From: Thiovibrio sp964588325
Lineage (GTDB): Bacteria > Desulfobacterota > Desulfobulbia > Desulfobulbales > Desulfurivibrionaceae
Direction: 5' to 3'
Assembly: GCA_964588325.1 (NCBI GenBank)
Contig: CAZPOR010000003.1
Coordinates: forward strand, 124,001-188,000
DNA length: 64,000 nucleotides
The stretch's first letter is position 1. Every line of letters begins with the position of its first letter. Shown in pieces: positions 1-7,630 of the stretch. The notes under the pieces are model-generated. The model saw only the letters and a program-made list of their open reading frames with translations, had not been told where the DNA came from and ran no database searches. Both the position numbers and the translations under genes were made by a program.

Positions 1-1683
1 CACCTTGTTTCCTGTGCTGGTATGTCCACGGGAGATCAGGCCGCCCAGCATAACCGGCTGGCCGTCCCGCACGGAAAGCGAGGTTTTTACTTCCCTCGTT
101 TGGATAACCGGAGAATTGATTGCGGAGGTCTGGTTTGCTATGGCTTGGGATACCTGTTGGGAAACCTCAAGCGAAACAACACCGTCAAAGTGGATGCGGG
201 GTGTCACCTTCAGGATCGTGCCGGTATCGTAGTATTGAACGGTTTTATCGGTAATGGGGTTATCCGTGCCGGTGCGTTCGGTTTCCGAAGTAACCACCGG
301 CACCCTGTCGCCAACGTTCACCATGGCTTCCCTATTGTTCTGCACGAAGATTTGCGGGGAGGAGATCAGCGACACATCCGTCTGCGAAGCAAGGGCGTTA
401 AGCACGGCCACGGGATCAGCGGCAGCGTTCAAAACCGTAAAGGCAAAGCCGCCAGCGGCAACCGGGTTCACCCCGGCAAAGGACGTGACGCCCGTGGGGT
501 TCAGCTTGGAATTGCCGATTTTTATTTGGTTGTTCCTCAAAGCCCATTCAACGCCGAAGCCCAGGGAGTCACCCAAGGTCACTTCGGCAACAAGCACGTC
601 AATCAGCACTTGCCGGGGAACTACATCCAGTTGCTCAACCACTTTCACTATCCGGGAATGTTCCCCGGCATTGGACCGGATGAGCAGAACGTTTCCGGAA
701 TCATCGGGAATGATCGTCGGAGTGATTCGGCCCGGCGCTGAAGAAGTCGGCATGGTCGGGGCCGGCATTGCAGAGGGGGCTTGCGGATCTATGCCGGGAG
801 AAGTAGAAAAAGCAGGAACAGTGCCGGAGGAAGGCAGCCCGGCAGCGGGATTGGCATACAGCAGAGAATTGACCAACGCGGCCAGATTGGAAGCAAGTCC
901 GGAACGCACATGGTACAGGTAGATGTTTTGCTGGGCGTCATCCGGAACGGTATCCAGATCCCGGACCCACCGGGAAACCGTTTCCACCATTGAAGCGTCA
1001 CGGGCAAGCAGCATGACCGATTGGAGCCGATCCAGGGGAACCACTGACACGGCTTCCCGTTCCGGATCAACTGCGGCTAGGGCTTGTTGCAATTCGGAAA
1101 CAAGGGTGCTTACCGGGGCATTTGACACCGACAACAAGCGCACATGCAGGCCGCCCAGGTCGTACCGTTTCCGGACGCCTTTCACCGGGTACACCACGGT
1201 GAGTGTGCCTTCGTGCCGGATGTCAAGGCCCTGCACCTGGAGGATTTCCCGAAAGGCGGCAAACAGTTCCGGGCCGGAAAGCGTTTGCCCGGTATGCACC
1301 GTGACCTTGCCGGATACGGATGGGTCTATCACGTAATTCAAGCCCAGGCTGTCCGAGATCACCTGGACGAACTCCTGCACGTCCACGCCGTTAAAGTCCA
1401 TTCGCACACCGGCAGCAATAGCGGCAGGAGGCGCATACGGTTTTTCCTTGGGCTCTCCCATGGACCGCGAATTCGTCGCGGTATCGCCGTTCGGGGCGTA
1501 CACGGTTACAGATGCATCGACGTCACGGCTCGGGACAGACAAAGCAGGTGTCGGGGAAGTTGGCAGGCTGTCACGTTGCACGGGAAGCATCGGGCCGCAG
1601 GACGACAGGAGCAGGGCAGTAATCAAGGCTACCGCGCTTCGCTTGCTGAGAGGATTTTTTATGACTCCGCTACGCTTCATCAT
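1..1683 (-). CDS. lipoprotein secretin (GspD/PilQ/pIV superfamily), 3' end beyond the left edge
   Basis: The frame is open from its start to the window edge, so the gene is incomplete; about 561 codons are visible. It begins as a lipoprotein, with a hydrophobic segment and a lipobox ending in LLLSSC (Cys 29). Residues ~95-170 resemble the N0/STN fold of secretins (LNYVIDPSVSGKV). N-domain-like sequence follows to ~355 with a Pro/Ser-rich insert at ~278-320. The secretin core starts near 356 (VPRQVLIDVLVAEVTLG) and reaches GQPVMLGGLIS at the edge. Secretins form multimeric outer-membrane channels for type II secretion, type IV pili or filamentous phage. ATG 1683 is chosen because it overlaps the stop of the preceding small gene (ATGA) and has GAGGA just upstream. 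Which machine it serves is not visible; its operon sits in a mobile element, so a phage or conjugation role is inferred. Confidence 0.88.
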   Translation of the reverse strand, partial: MMKRSGVIKNPLSKRSAVALITALLLSSCGPMLPVQRDSLPTSPTPALSVPSRDVDASVTVYAPNGDTATNSRSMGEPKEKPYAPPAAIAAGVRMDFNGVDVQEFVQVISDSLGLNYVIDPSVSGKVTVHTGQTLSGPELFAAFREILQVQGLDIRHEGTLTVVYPVKGVRKRYDLGGLHVRLLSVSNAPVSTLVSELQQALAAVDPEREAVSVVPLDRLQSVMLLARDASMVETVSRWVRDLDTVPDDAQQNIYLYHVRSGLASNLAALVNSLLYANPAAGLPSSGTVPAFSTSPGIDPQAPSAMPAPTMPTSSAPGRITPTIIPDDSGNVLLIRSNAGEHSRIVKVVEQLDVVPRQVLIDVLVAEVTLGDSLGFGVEWALRNNQIKIGNSKLNPTGVTSFAGVNPVAAGGFAFTVLNAAADPVAVLNALASQTDVSLISSPQIFVQNNREAMVNVGDRVPVVTSETERTGTDNPITDKTVQYYDTGTILKVTPRIHFDGVVSLEVSQQVSQAIANQTSAINSPVIQTREVKTSLSVRDGQPVMLGGLISRGHTSTGNKV

Positions 1684-1922
1684 GAAAAATCCTCGGAAAT
1701 TGAAAGAAGAAATTCTCTCTCGCTATTGTCACGCTGTATCCGTTCCCCACCAGGGGAAAGACTTTTCTGGAAGTCGGTAAATTCTTCCGGATCTGACGGG
1801 AGAAGGGAGCAGCCCCGAAAATGAAGGATTTTCAAAAGATGGGGTTTTTCCCTAAACGCTGTTGCCGGGAACACGTCACGGACAACATCATCAATAACGA
1901 GTTTTAGGTATTTGCCGTTCAT
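1680..1922 (-). CDS. small protein, 80 aa, paralogue of the next gene upstream
   Basis: Unrecognised small protein with no signal peptide or membrane segment. Its N-terminal half (KYLKLVIDDVVRDVFPATAF, then LLK) matches the neighbouring 60-aa protein (YYKLIVDGKCVDIFPDSPF, then LLK) in order and spacing, so the two look like an ancient tandem duplication. The start overlaps the stop of that gene, and its own stop overlaps the secretin start; both junctions are ATGA, so translation is probably coupled. Coding status rests on this tiling and on the paralogy. Function unknown. Confidence 0.65.
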   Translation of the reverse strand: MNGKYLKLVIDDVVRDVFPATAFREKPHLLKILHFRGCSLLPSDPEEFTDFQKSLSPGGERIQRDNSEREFLLSISEDFS

Positions 1923-2101
1923 TTGGTGCGCTCCCGTCCGATCATGAAAAGCTCGTATTCAGGAAGGTTCGACAGGACCAGGGCAACCCCTTTCAGTTTA
2001 AGAAGGCGGCGATGTTGAAAAGGGGAATCAGGAAAAATATCAACGCATTTGCCGTCAACGATCAGCTTGTAATAGGTTTTCTGTTTCGGTTTCTGCTTCA
2101 T
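1919..2101 (-). CDS. small basic protein, 60 aa, paralogue of the next gene
   Basis: Short protein rich in Lys and Arg, with a KQKPKQK start. It contains the shared core [K/Y]LxV[D]xxxxD[V/I]FPxxxF followed by LLK that also occurs in the 80-aa neighbour. No transmembrane segment or known motif is evident. It overlaps the preceding and following genes by four bases each (ATGA), as is usual in compact phage or plasmid operons. Its size and charge could suit a nucleic-acid-binding or assembly role, but nothing visible proves that. Confidence 0.62.
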   Translation of the reverse strand: MKQKPKQKTYYKLIVDGKCVDIFPDSPFQHRRLLKLKGVALVLSNLPEYELFMIGRERTK

Positions 2102-2322
2102 TGCGTCACCCTTTCACCCCGGCAGAAGATGCCAAGGGGCTTGGCGGTGACAGCATCGGTTAAAATAATTTTATCTGAAGAAAAGGAGGAGCTTGAAAGG
2201 CAAAAAGAGACAGCGGCCAAACGGCTGTCGAACCAAGCAAGCGGCTTACGGTCGGAGCTTAGGACAAGGAAGCCTTGCTCGATCATCCGGTCAGGAATTG
2301 TTATCTGATCAAATAATGACAT
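2098..2322 (-). CDS. hypothetical protein, 74 aa
   Basis: Unrecognised. ATG 2322 (MSLFDQITIPDRM) is preferred because a GGGGGGA purine block lies a few bases upstream; an in-frame ATG at 2373 would add 17 residues and overlap the preceding gene. The protein contains a serine run (LSSSSFSS) and the phrase PLAWFDSRLAAVSFCL. It has no clear signal peptide. Its stop overlaps the start of the next gene (ATGA), placing it in the same minus-strand operon that leads to the secretin. Confidence 0.55.
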   Translation of the reverse strand: MSLFDQITIPDRMIEQGFLVLSSDRKPLAWFDSRLAAVSFCLSSSSFSSDKIILTDAVTAKPLGIFCRGERVTQ

Positions 2323-2348
2323 TTCATCCCCCCAATGCGGGCTAAAAG

Positions 2349-2546
2349 TTAAACGTGCACACTGTTGAACCATTCGTTGTGCTGGTGATGTAAATCCAAC
2401 AGCTCACGGACGGTTAAATCCTCAATAGCTTTGCCTGTGGCGGCTATGCGTTCGCTAAGTCCGGCTGTATATCGTCCATTGCTCTCAGCAATCCCGCCAA
2501 TTTCTGCGCATACATCCAGGTGGTGGATATGCTCTGACATGTTCAT
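2349..2546 (-). CDS. first gene of the element's minus-strand operon, 65 aa hypothetical
   Basis: Small, His- and Glu-rich, probably helical protein (MNMSEHIHHLDVCAEI at the start; LHHQHNEW near the end). A GGAGGG ribosome-binding site precedes ATG 2546. It is the first gene after the divergent promoter region and is followed at short spacing by three more small genes and the secretin. No family is recognised. As the first gene it is likely under direct control of the repressor encoded on the other strand. Confidence 0.6.
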   Translation of the reverse strand: MNMSEHIHHLDVCAEIGGIAESNGRYTAGLSERIAATGKAIEDLTVRELLDLHHQHNEWFNSVHV

Positions 2547-2633
2547 AACGGTCCCTCCTCGGGCGAAAAATCGTTAGGGATTACCCTTTGCAATGGAGTA
2601 ATATGGAAAATTAAAGGAATAACAAACACCCAG

Positions 2634-2698
2634 AATCAGGATACTTATTTTATATCATTATCCTGATTATGATGTCAACTTAAAATCATAATAGTGAT
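2634..2698. promoter_or_regulatory. divergent operator region between the repressor and the secretin operon
   Basis: AATCAGGATA at 2634-2643 recurs inverted as TATCCTGATT at 2659-2668. The second copy lies inside a palindrome bounded by ATCAT and ATGAT (2654-2673). A further ATCA...TGAT half-site pair (2685-2698) overlaps the repressor start codon. AT-rich spaced inverted repeats between divergent genes, one of them a CI-like repressor, are the usual architecture of a lysogeny-type switch. Exact promoter elements were not fixed. Confidence 0.55.
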
Positions 2699-3116
2699 GA
2701 AATTTCTTGATATTTGGGATCGCATAAAAAAAGAAACCCCTCTTAAGTCATTCAATGACCTCGCGGCATTGGTTGAGACGTCACAACCGAATGTTTCGCG
2801 GCAAAAAAAAGAAGGGGTTTTCCCGCCTGGATGGGCATACGCTGTAGGGAAACAATATGGTTTGCTCACTGAATGGATTATGACCGGGGAAGGCCCAATG
2901 CGGTTAAGCGATACTGCCACCTCGTCGGATCAGGGAAGGGCACCCAAGGGGATTGTTGAAGAGTGGATTCAGGAAGTGAGAGAGAAGGAAGGTAATGACG
3001 GGCGGATCGTCGTGGAACTTACTTTACAGGTTCCAGAATTCCGGGAGTGGTACAAAGAGAAAAAGAGCAAATCCGGCGGGGCTGAGGTTGTTTCACCCCA
3101 TGAGAATGTAGCATAA
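2694..3116 (+). CDS. CI-like phage repressor (helix-turn-helix)
   Basis: Predicted DNA-binding repressor of 140 residues. Residues ~15-50 carry a CI-type helix-turn-helix (FNDLAALVETSQPNVSRQKK, then FPPGWAYAVGKQYGL), and TEWIMTGEGPM is the phrase that commonly ends this domain in phage CI proteins. The C-terminal ~75 residues are short and show no S24 peptidase Ser/Lys dyad, so RecA-driven autocleavage is not evident. GTG 2694 and ATG 2697 are adjacent and no clear ribosome-binding site precedes either. The start lies inside the operator palindromes, which suggests autoregulation and possibly a leaderless transcript. Confidence 0.8.
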   Translation: MMKFLDIWDRIKKETPLKSFNDLAALVETSQPNVSRQKKEGVFPPGWAYAVGKQYGLLTEWIMTGEGPMRLSDTATSSDQGRAPKGIVEEWIQEVREKEGNDGRIVVELTLQVPEFREWYKEKKSKSGGAEVVSPHENVA

Positions 3117-3150
3117 CAGAAAAATAGAGCAAAGCGGAACAGCACATACC

Positions 3151-4038
3151 ATGGAATTTATCAAGCTGATCCTGGTCTTCATTGTTTGCATAGGGCTTTC
3201 GCTTTTTGTAGCCTACAAGATGGTGTTGTTTTTTTCAGACGAAAACGAAAAAGGAAGAACAAGAAGGGGGAGAGCTAAGAAATTTTTCCAGAACAATATG
3301 GAAAAAAACGAAAAAGAGAGGAAACTGTATAACGACCAATTTAACTGGGAAGTTTCCAAAACCAGAATACAAGCGCACTTATTGCCCGCGGCAATCGCAA
3401 CCCTCCTGATTGTGTTGATTCTCAATACAATGGTAACACCGCCCCCAGAAGACAATAATATCCCAATCGTACCAATTGAAGAACAGCTCAAAATCATCCG
3501 AGAAAAACAACAGCCAGTTATCCCGGAGGAACAAGCCAAAGAGTCAGAAATAGAGGGTCAGCCCACTCTTAAAAATGATGAAATCAATTCATGGATTGAT
3601 GACAAAGGAACAAGGCACTACGCCAATTCCAAGTTGGAGCGAGAAGGGACAAGCAGAGAAACGCCTGTTCTCATTAAGGGCAATTCCATTCTTATTCCCG
3701 TAATTATCGGGCACAAAGGGCAGACAATAAAAACAACCATGATTCTGGACACTGGATGCGCAATGACATTGCTGCATCATCCGATAGCACAACAACTCCA
3801 ACCAAATTTTGTCCGACAGGGAACATCAACGGTGGCAGACGGAAGGAAAATCAATTCGACGTATGTCAGGGTTGATTTTTTGCAGGTAGGACCTTTCATG
3901 GAACAAAATTTCGTTGCCTCTACCTCTTATGTCCAAAACGCAGATCAACTTGAATACCATGGCCTGCTAGGGATGGAATTTCTCAAAAAACATCCTTTCC
4001 AGATCGACATCGAACGCAGTGTGATCCGATGGATGTAG
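3151..4038 (+). CDS. membrane-anchored retropepsin-like aspartic protease with DUF4124
   Basis: Protein of 295 aa. Two hydrophobic segments lie at ~5-27 and ~75-95, separated by a very basic stretch. A Pro/Glu-rich linker follows, then a DUF4124-type motif (INSWIDDKGTRHYAN, ~148-162), and a C-terminal clan AA protease domain from ~175. The catalytic signature is TMILDTGCAMTLL, and the typical partner phrase GLLGMEFLKKHPFQID lies near the end. Known bacterial relatives are single-domain retropepsin-like proteins that dimerise to bring two DTG aspartates together. The substrate is unknown. It sits 34 bases after the repressor, so it may be co-transcribed with it. Confidence 0.8.
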   Translation: MEFIKLILVFIVCIGLSLFVAYKMVLFFSDENEKGRTRRGRAKKFFQNNMEKNEKERKLYNDQFNWEVSKTRIQAHLLPAAIATLLIVLILNTMVTPPPEDNNIPIVPIEEQLKIIREKQQPVIPEEQAKESEIEGQPTLKNDEINSWIDDKGTRHYANSKLEREGTSRETPVLIKGNSILIPVIIGHKGQTIKTTMILDTGCAMTLLHHPIAQQLQPNFVRQGTSTVADGRKINSTYVRVDFLQVGPFMEQNFVASTSYVQNADQLEYHGLLGMEFLKKHPFQIDIERSVIRWM

Positions 4039-4090
4039 CATTTTGAAAAACAAGATTGATCTTAATACTAAAAAATGGTATATTTCTTTT

Positions 4091-4366
4091 ATGAAGTGGA
4101 CGGTCACAATACACAGAAAAGCGGAAAGGCAAGCGCTCTCCTTGCCACGCAAGGTAGTTGACCGGTTGCGGTTACTGATAGAGGAAATAAAACTGTCAGG
4201 ACCAGTCAGAGGAAACTGGCCGAATTACTCAAGACTTTCTTCTGAAAGGCACCACTGTCATCTGAAAAAAGGAAAACCGACATACGTTGCTGTTTGGCGG
4301 GAAGAAAAAGAATCTGTTGTCGTGGAGATAATCTATGTTGGAACGCACGAAAAAGCCCCATACTGA
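4091..4366 (+). CDS. RelE/ParE-superfamily toxin
   Basis: About 91 residues from ATG 4091 (MKWTVTIHRKAERQALSLP). A TTG at 4043 would add 16 residues and is judged less likely. Hallmarks of the RelE/HigB fold are the basic N-terminal strand-helix, a central arginine-rich SRLSSERHHCHLKKG, the strand PTYVAVWREE and the terminal phrase VEIIYVGTHEKAPY. Family members are usually ribosome-dependent mRNA interferases, sometimes gyrase poisons; which applies here cannot be told. The next gene, overlapping by about 30 bases, encodes an XRE protein, giving the toxin-first order of HigBA-type systems. Confidence 0.8.
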   Translation: MKWTVTIHRKAERQALSLPRKVVDRLRLLIEEIKLSGPVRGNWPNYSRLSSERHHCHLKKGKPTYVAVWREEKESVVVEIIYVGTHEKAPY

Positions 4367-4697
4367 TAAAATGGTAACGCTCAAAGTTCGCGTTCATCCC
4401 GCAAACGTAGAAAGGATCAAGCGTTTCGTGGAAAGCATTGAGCCCGAGACCGGCCAAGAAGGAAGCATTCCCGCCGATGTGTTTTTTGAAAAATATTTCC
4501 CTGGAGAATCAAAAAATGCTGCATGCTTGCGCGGCGCTAGGGATAGAGAAGGAATCACACAGAAAAAACTTGCCGAGCTTACGGGAATACCTCAACGGCA
4601 TATCTCCGAAATGGAAAATGACAAGCGGCCGATTGGAAAGAAGAACGCAAAGCTCTTGGCGCAGGCTCTCAATATTGATTTTAGGATTTTGTTGTGA
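4335..4697 (+). CDS. XRE-family antitoxin
   Basis: 120 residues ending in a complete helix-turn-helix of the XRE class (~63-115: DREGITQKKLAELTGIPQRH, then ISEMENDKRPIGKKNAKLLA). The N-terminal ~60 residues (VTLKVRVHPANVERIKRFVE) probably wrap the toxin. A GGAG sits just upstream of ATG 4335, inside the toxin gene, so the pair is translationally linked. As in similar modules, the antitoxin should bind its own promoter, but no operator was resolved. It is the last gene before the attachment scar, a common place for element-stabilising toxin-antitoxin pairs. Confidence 0.82.
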   Translation: MLERTKKPHTDKMVTLKVRVHPANVERIKRFVESIEPETGQEGSIPADVFFEKYFPGESKNAACLRGARDREGITQKKLAELTGIPQRHISEMENDKRPIGKKNAKLLAQALNIDFRILL

Positions 4698-4808
4698 TGA
4701 TCAACAAGGTGGTTTGCTTGGTGGTTTTTCTGGTGGCTTTTACTGCCGGGAAACAACAGATTGAAACCACTTATTGATTGAAATTACAGAGAAAAAACCG
4801 TAGGTCCT

Positions 4809-4862
4809 GGCCTCTCACGCCGGTAACACGGGTTCGAGTCCCGTAGGGGTCACCAAGTGAGA
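4809..4862 (+). repeat. attachment-site scar: 3' part of tRNA-Glu(CTC)
   Basis: The sequence carries a tRNA-Glu anticodon arm (loop CTCTCAC), the T-arm (ACGGG TTCGAGT CCCGT) and the acceptor end with CCA at 4854-4856. The D-arm and 5' acceptor strand are missing, so it cannot be a functional gene. A 3' tRNA fragment of this sort is the usual footprint of a tyrosine-recombinase element integrated at a tRNA. The T-arm, acceptor and following AAGTGAGAAA recur at 22733-22766. The intact tRNA and integrase would be expected left of the window. Confidence 0.82.
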
Positions 4863-4868
4863 AATCAA

Positions 4869-4902
4869 AGGAGTTCCGTCAATCGACGGAACTCCTTTTT
4901 TC
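4869..4902 (+). terminator. rho-independent terminator behind the tRNA scar
   Basis: Perfect 12-bp inverted repeat AGGAGTTCCGTC (4869-4880) and its complement (4885-4896) around a 4-base loop, followed by a run of T. It is probably the native terminator of the tRNA-Glu locus, carried along with the attachment core. Confidence 0.85.
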
Positions 4903-5177
4903 GTTTGTGGAAGGGGCATAAGAAAGGTAGGCCGGGAAAAAAATGGCGTGAAAAAATAATGCCTAACAAAAAAATAGCCTGGTGTTTAGGCGTGTGTTCT
5001 TATATAACGTTCTAACTCTGATTTCCCGCAGGGAATAAAATCCGGGAGTACGACCGCGGGTCGAGCCTGATTTGTCCGCGGTTTGGCAGCCAAAAGGCAG
5101 GGAGTACATGCCGAATCCTGAATCGCCTTCGATCCGAGGGTGGTTTTTGCCTTATATAATACGAAAAGGTGTTTCTG
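4903..5177. other. intergenic leader upstream of the type I secretion gene
   Basis: No gene is seen here. TATAAT occurs at 5155-5160, but too close to the start codon to be convincing as the only promoter. Several GC-rich short palindromes occur at 5030-5130. No riboswitch family could be recognised. Confidence 0.4.
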
Positions 5178-7370
5178 ATGTCATCGTTTGGGGGAACGAT
5201 CCATCGCGATGAGCTTCTCTGGCTTTTGGGCAGCCTGAGCGGACTCTATCGTCTGCCGTTTGATGCCGCGCTGGTGGCGCAGTCCTTTCCGCCTCCCTAT
5301 GACCGGGCAATCCTGCACGAGGCGGCGCGTTCTTTGGGGTTTAAGACCGGCACCCGCGCCACGGAGGGTCTTGACTGGCAAAAGTTGCCCCTGCCCGCCG
5401 TCGGGTTTCTCTTGCCAGCGCCGGAGACCAATCCACAGCCTGCACCCGATAGTCCCTCGACCGATCAAACCGCTGTCGACGCACCCGATCCCCCTGCCAA
5501 AACCCTGCTCATCATCCTCAAGATCGAGGGGGAGCAGCTCCTCTATTTTCGCATCGGCTCGCAGGCCCCGGAGACCCTCCCCATTGCCGCGGCTGCCGAG
5601 CGGCTCAGCTCCGAGCTTATCCTGGTCGGCAAGGAAACCGCACCCGGCGACGACGAGGCCATCTCCGGGTTCCCCACGGAGAAGAAACCCTTCGGCTTTT
5701 CCTGGTTTGTCCCCGAGCTGCTCAAGCATAAGAAAATCTGGCGGGACATCCTCTTCGCCTCCCTTGCCATTCAGTTGGTCGGCCTCACCACCCCGCTTTT
5801 CACCCAGGTGATCATCGACAAGGTCATTGCCCACCAGAGCAAAAGCACCCTGATCGTCCTTGGCCTGGCCCTGATCATGTTCATGCTTTTTAATGTCGTC
5901 ATGATCTGGCTCAGGCAGTATCTGGTGCTGCACACCGGCAACCGCATCGACGCGGTGCTGGGCAGCAAGGTCTTCCGCCACCTCCTCCGGTTGCCGCTGC
6001 CCTATTTCGAGAACCGCCCCACCGGCACCCTGGTGGCCAGGATGCAGGGGGTGGAGACCATCCGTCAGTTCGTTTCCGGGGCCGCGGTCACCCTTATCCT
6101 TGATTTTCCATTCCTGCTTATCTTTCTGGCGGTGATGTTTGCCTACTCCTGGCAGCTCTCCCTCATTGCCCTCGGGCTGATGAGCCTCATCTGTCTCATC
6201 AGTTTCCTGATGGTGCCGGTCTTCCGTGAGCGGCTCAACAAGCAGTTCATGTACGGCGCGCGCAACCAGGCCTTTCTCACCGAATACCTTTCGGGCATGG
6301 GCACGGTGAAATCCCTGCAGATGGAGCCGGATGTCGGCAAGAAATACGGCGACCTGTTGGCCCAGTACCTGGCTGCCGGGTTTAGCACCAAACAGATAGG
6401 AAACTCGTACAATGTGGTGGCCAACAGCCTGGAACAGGTGATGACCCTTGCCATCCTCATTGTCGGCGCGCTTTTGGTCATGCGTAACGAAGGCTTCACC
6501 GTGGGCATGTTGGTGGCCTTTCAGATGTTCGCCTCCCGCATGAGCCAGCCCATGCTGCGGCTGGTGGGGTTATGGCAGGAGTTCCAGCAGGCCAATGTCG
6601 CGGTAAAACGGCTGGGCGACATCCTCGACATGCCCCAGGAGCCCTATACCCTCACGCCAAAAAGGGAAAACGCGGGCCAGGGGCAGATTGATCTGGTCAA
6701 CCTCGGCTTCCGCTACTCCGAGCAACACCCCTGGCTCTACCGCAATCTGGAGATGCGCTTCAAGCCCGGCCATCTGACCGTGCTCATGGGGCCGTCGGGC
6801 TGCGGCAAGTCCACCCTGGCCAAGCTGATGCTCGGCTTCTACCAAACGGTGGAGGGGCATATCGCTCTGGATGGTCGCGATATCCGCTACCTTGCCGCCA
6901 ACGAGCTGCGCGCCACCTTCGGGGTGGTGCCCCAGGAGACCGTGCTCTTTTCCGGCACCATCTACGACAATCTGGTTATGGCCCACCCCCATGCCAGTTT
7001 CCCCGAGGTGATCGCCGCCTGCAAGGCCGCGGAAATCCACGAGGTGATCGAGGAATTGTCCGAAGGCTACCAGACCGAGATCGGCGAGCGCGGCACCGGG
7101 CTTTCCGGCGGCCAGCGGCAGCGGATCGCCATTGCCAGGGCGTTGCTCAAGCGGCCCAAGATTCTCGTCTTCGATGAGGCAGTCTCAAATCTGGATCAGC
7201 AGACCGCCGAGCACTTTGCCAAGACGATCAATAAGCTCAAAGGGCAGGTGACCATGCTCTTTATCACCCACCAGATTCCAAAGGGGTTGCAGGTGGATGA
7301 GGTACTCTCGCTGGATTCCCACCATCATGCCACCCATATGGAGGTGGTGGAGGATGTGGAGGCGGAATAG
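5178..7370 (+). CDS. type I secretion ABC transporter/permease (HlyB/LapB-like)
   Basis: Inner-membrane exporter ATPase, ~730 aa, for RTX proteins. An N-terminal C39-peptidase-like domain (~1-150) lacks the catalytic Cys, as in HlyB-type transporters that bind unfolded RTX substrates without cleaving them. Six membrane helices follow (~180-460, beginning near IWRDILFASLAIQLVGLTTP). The nucleotide-binding domain has Walker A GPSGCGKST (~540), signature LSGGQRQRIAIARAL and Walker B ILVFDEA. ATG 5178 is chosen over GTG 5169 because AAGG lies at proper spacing. The adaptor gene is at 21006 with RTX substrates between; no TolC-type partner is present, so an outer-membrane channel from elsewhere must be used. 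Confidence 0.93.
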   Translation: MSSFGGTIHRDELLWLLGSLSGLYRLPFDAALVAQSFPPPYDRAILHEAARSLGFKTGTRATEGLDWQKLPLPAVGFLLPAPETNPQPAPDSPSTDQTAVDAPDPPAKTLLIILKIEGEQLLYFRIGSQAPETLPIAAAAERLSSELILVGKETAPGDDEAISGFPTEKKPFGFSWFVPELLKHKKIWRDILFASLAIQLVGLTTPLFTQVIIDKVIAHQSKSTLIVLGLALIMFMLFNVVMIWLRQYLVLHTGNRIDAVLGSKVFRHLLRLPLPYFENRPTGTLVARMQGVETIRQFVSGAAVTLILDFPFLLIFLAVMFAYSWQLSLIALGLMSLICLISFLMVPVFRERLNKQFMYGARNQAFLTEYLSGMGTVKSLQMEPDVGKKYGDLLAQYLAAGFSTKQIGNSYNVVANSLEQVMTLAILIVGALLVMRNEGFTVGMLVAFQMFASRMSQPMLRLVGLWQEFQQANVAVKRLGDILDMPQEPYTLTPKRENAGQGQIDLVNLGFRYSEQHPWLYRNLEMRFKPGHLTVLMGPSGCGKSTLAKLMLGFYQTVEGHIALDGRDIRYLAANELRATFGVVPQETVLFSGTIYDNLVMAHPHASFPEVIAACKAAEIHEVIEELSEGYQTEIGERGTGLSGGQRQRIAIARALLKRPKILVFDEAVSNLDQQTAEHFAKTINKLKGQVTMLFITHQIPKGLQVDEVLSLDSHHHATHMEVVEDVEAE

Positions 7371-7415
7371 CTTGAATCAACGGAAAAACAGATAAATGCA
7401 TTGGAGGTAAGCGGC

Positions 7416-7562
7416 ATGAAATACACAAAAGTAACTCTGGGTTTGCTCGTTGCAATCTTGATCGTGGGGACAGGCATGGACGCATTCGGATTTTTGGGCT
7501 TTGGCGGAACGAGCTGGAAGGAGGAAGTGCTGCTGGGAAGAAATAGGGGTCGGAAGAAATAG
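7416..7562 (+). pseudogene. 5' remnant of the small exported protein gene (module 1)
   Basis: The first ~40 codons are nearly identical to the gene at 10383 (MKYTK, LGLLV, FGFLGFGGTSWKEEVLL); then the reading frame passes into the RAYT element's left end and stops after 48 codons. A GGAGG ribosome-binding site precedes ATG 7416. With the RTX fragment at 9023 on the other side of the RAYT, this is what is left of a first [small protein + RTX lipase] module, broken by the mobile element. Confidence 0.85.
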
Positions 7563-7630
7563 GCGAAGAAATAGGGGTCAGTTCTTCATTCTTCATTAAT
7601 TGAGCATCCAAAATCAATGAGAGTCAACTG

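Noticed and set aside
22..1824. Plus-strand open frames (22-741, 254-922, 1144-1824)
   Set aside because: They are opposite-strand shadows of the secretin gene, which has clear family motifs and runs off the edge.
4801..4856. A functional tRNA-Glu gene
   Set aside because: The D-arm and 5' acceptor strand are missing; only the 3' part is present.
5030..5160. Possible c-di-GMP or other riboswitch before the ABC transporter
   Set aside because: Could not match any known riboswitch core; only short GC-rich palindromes are visible.
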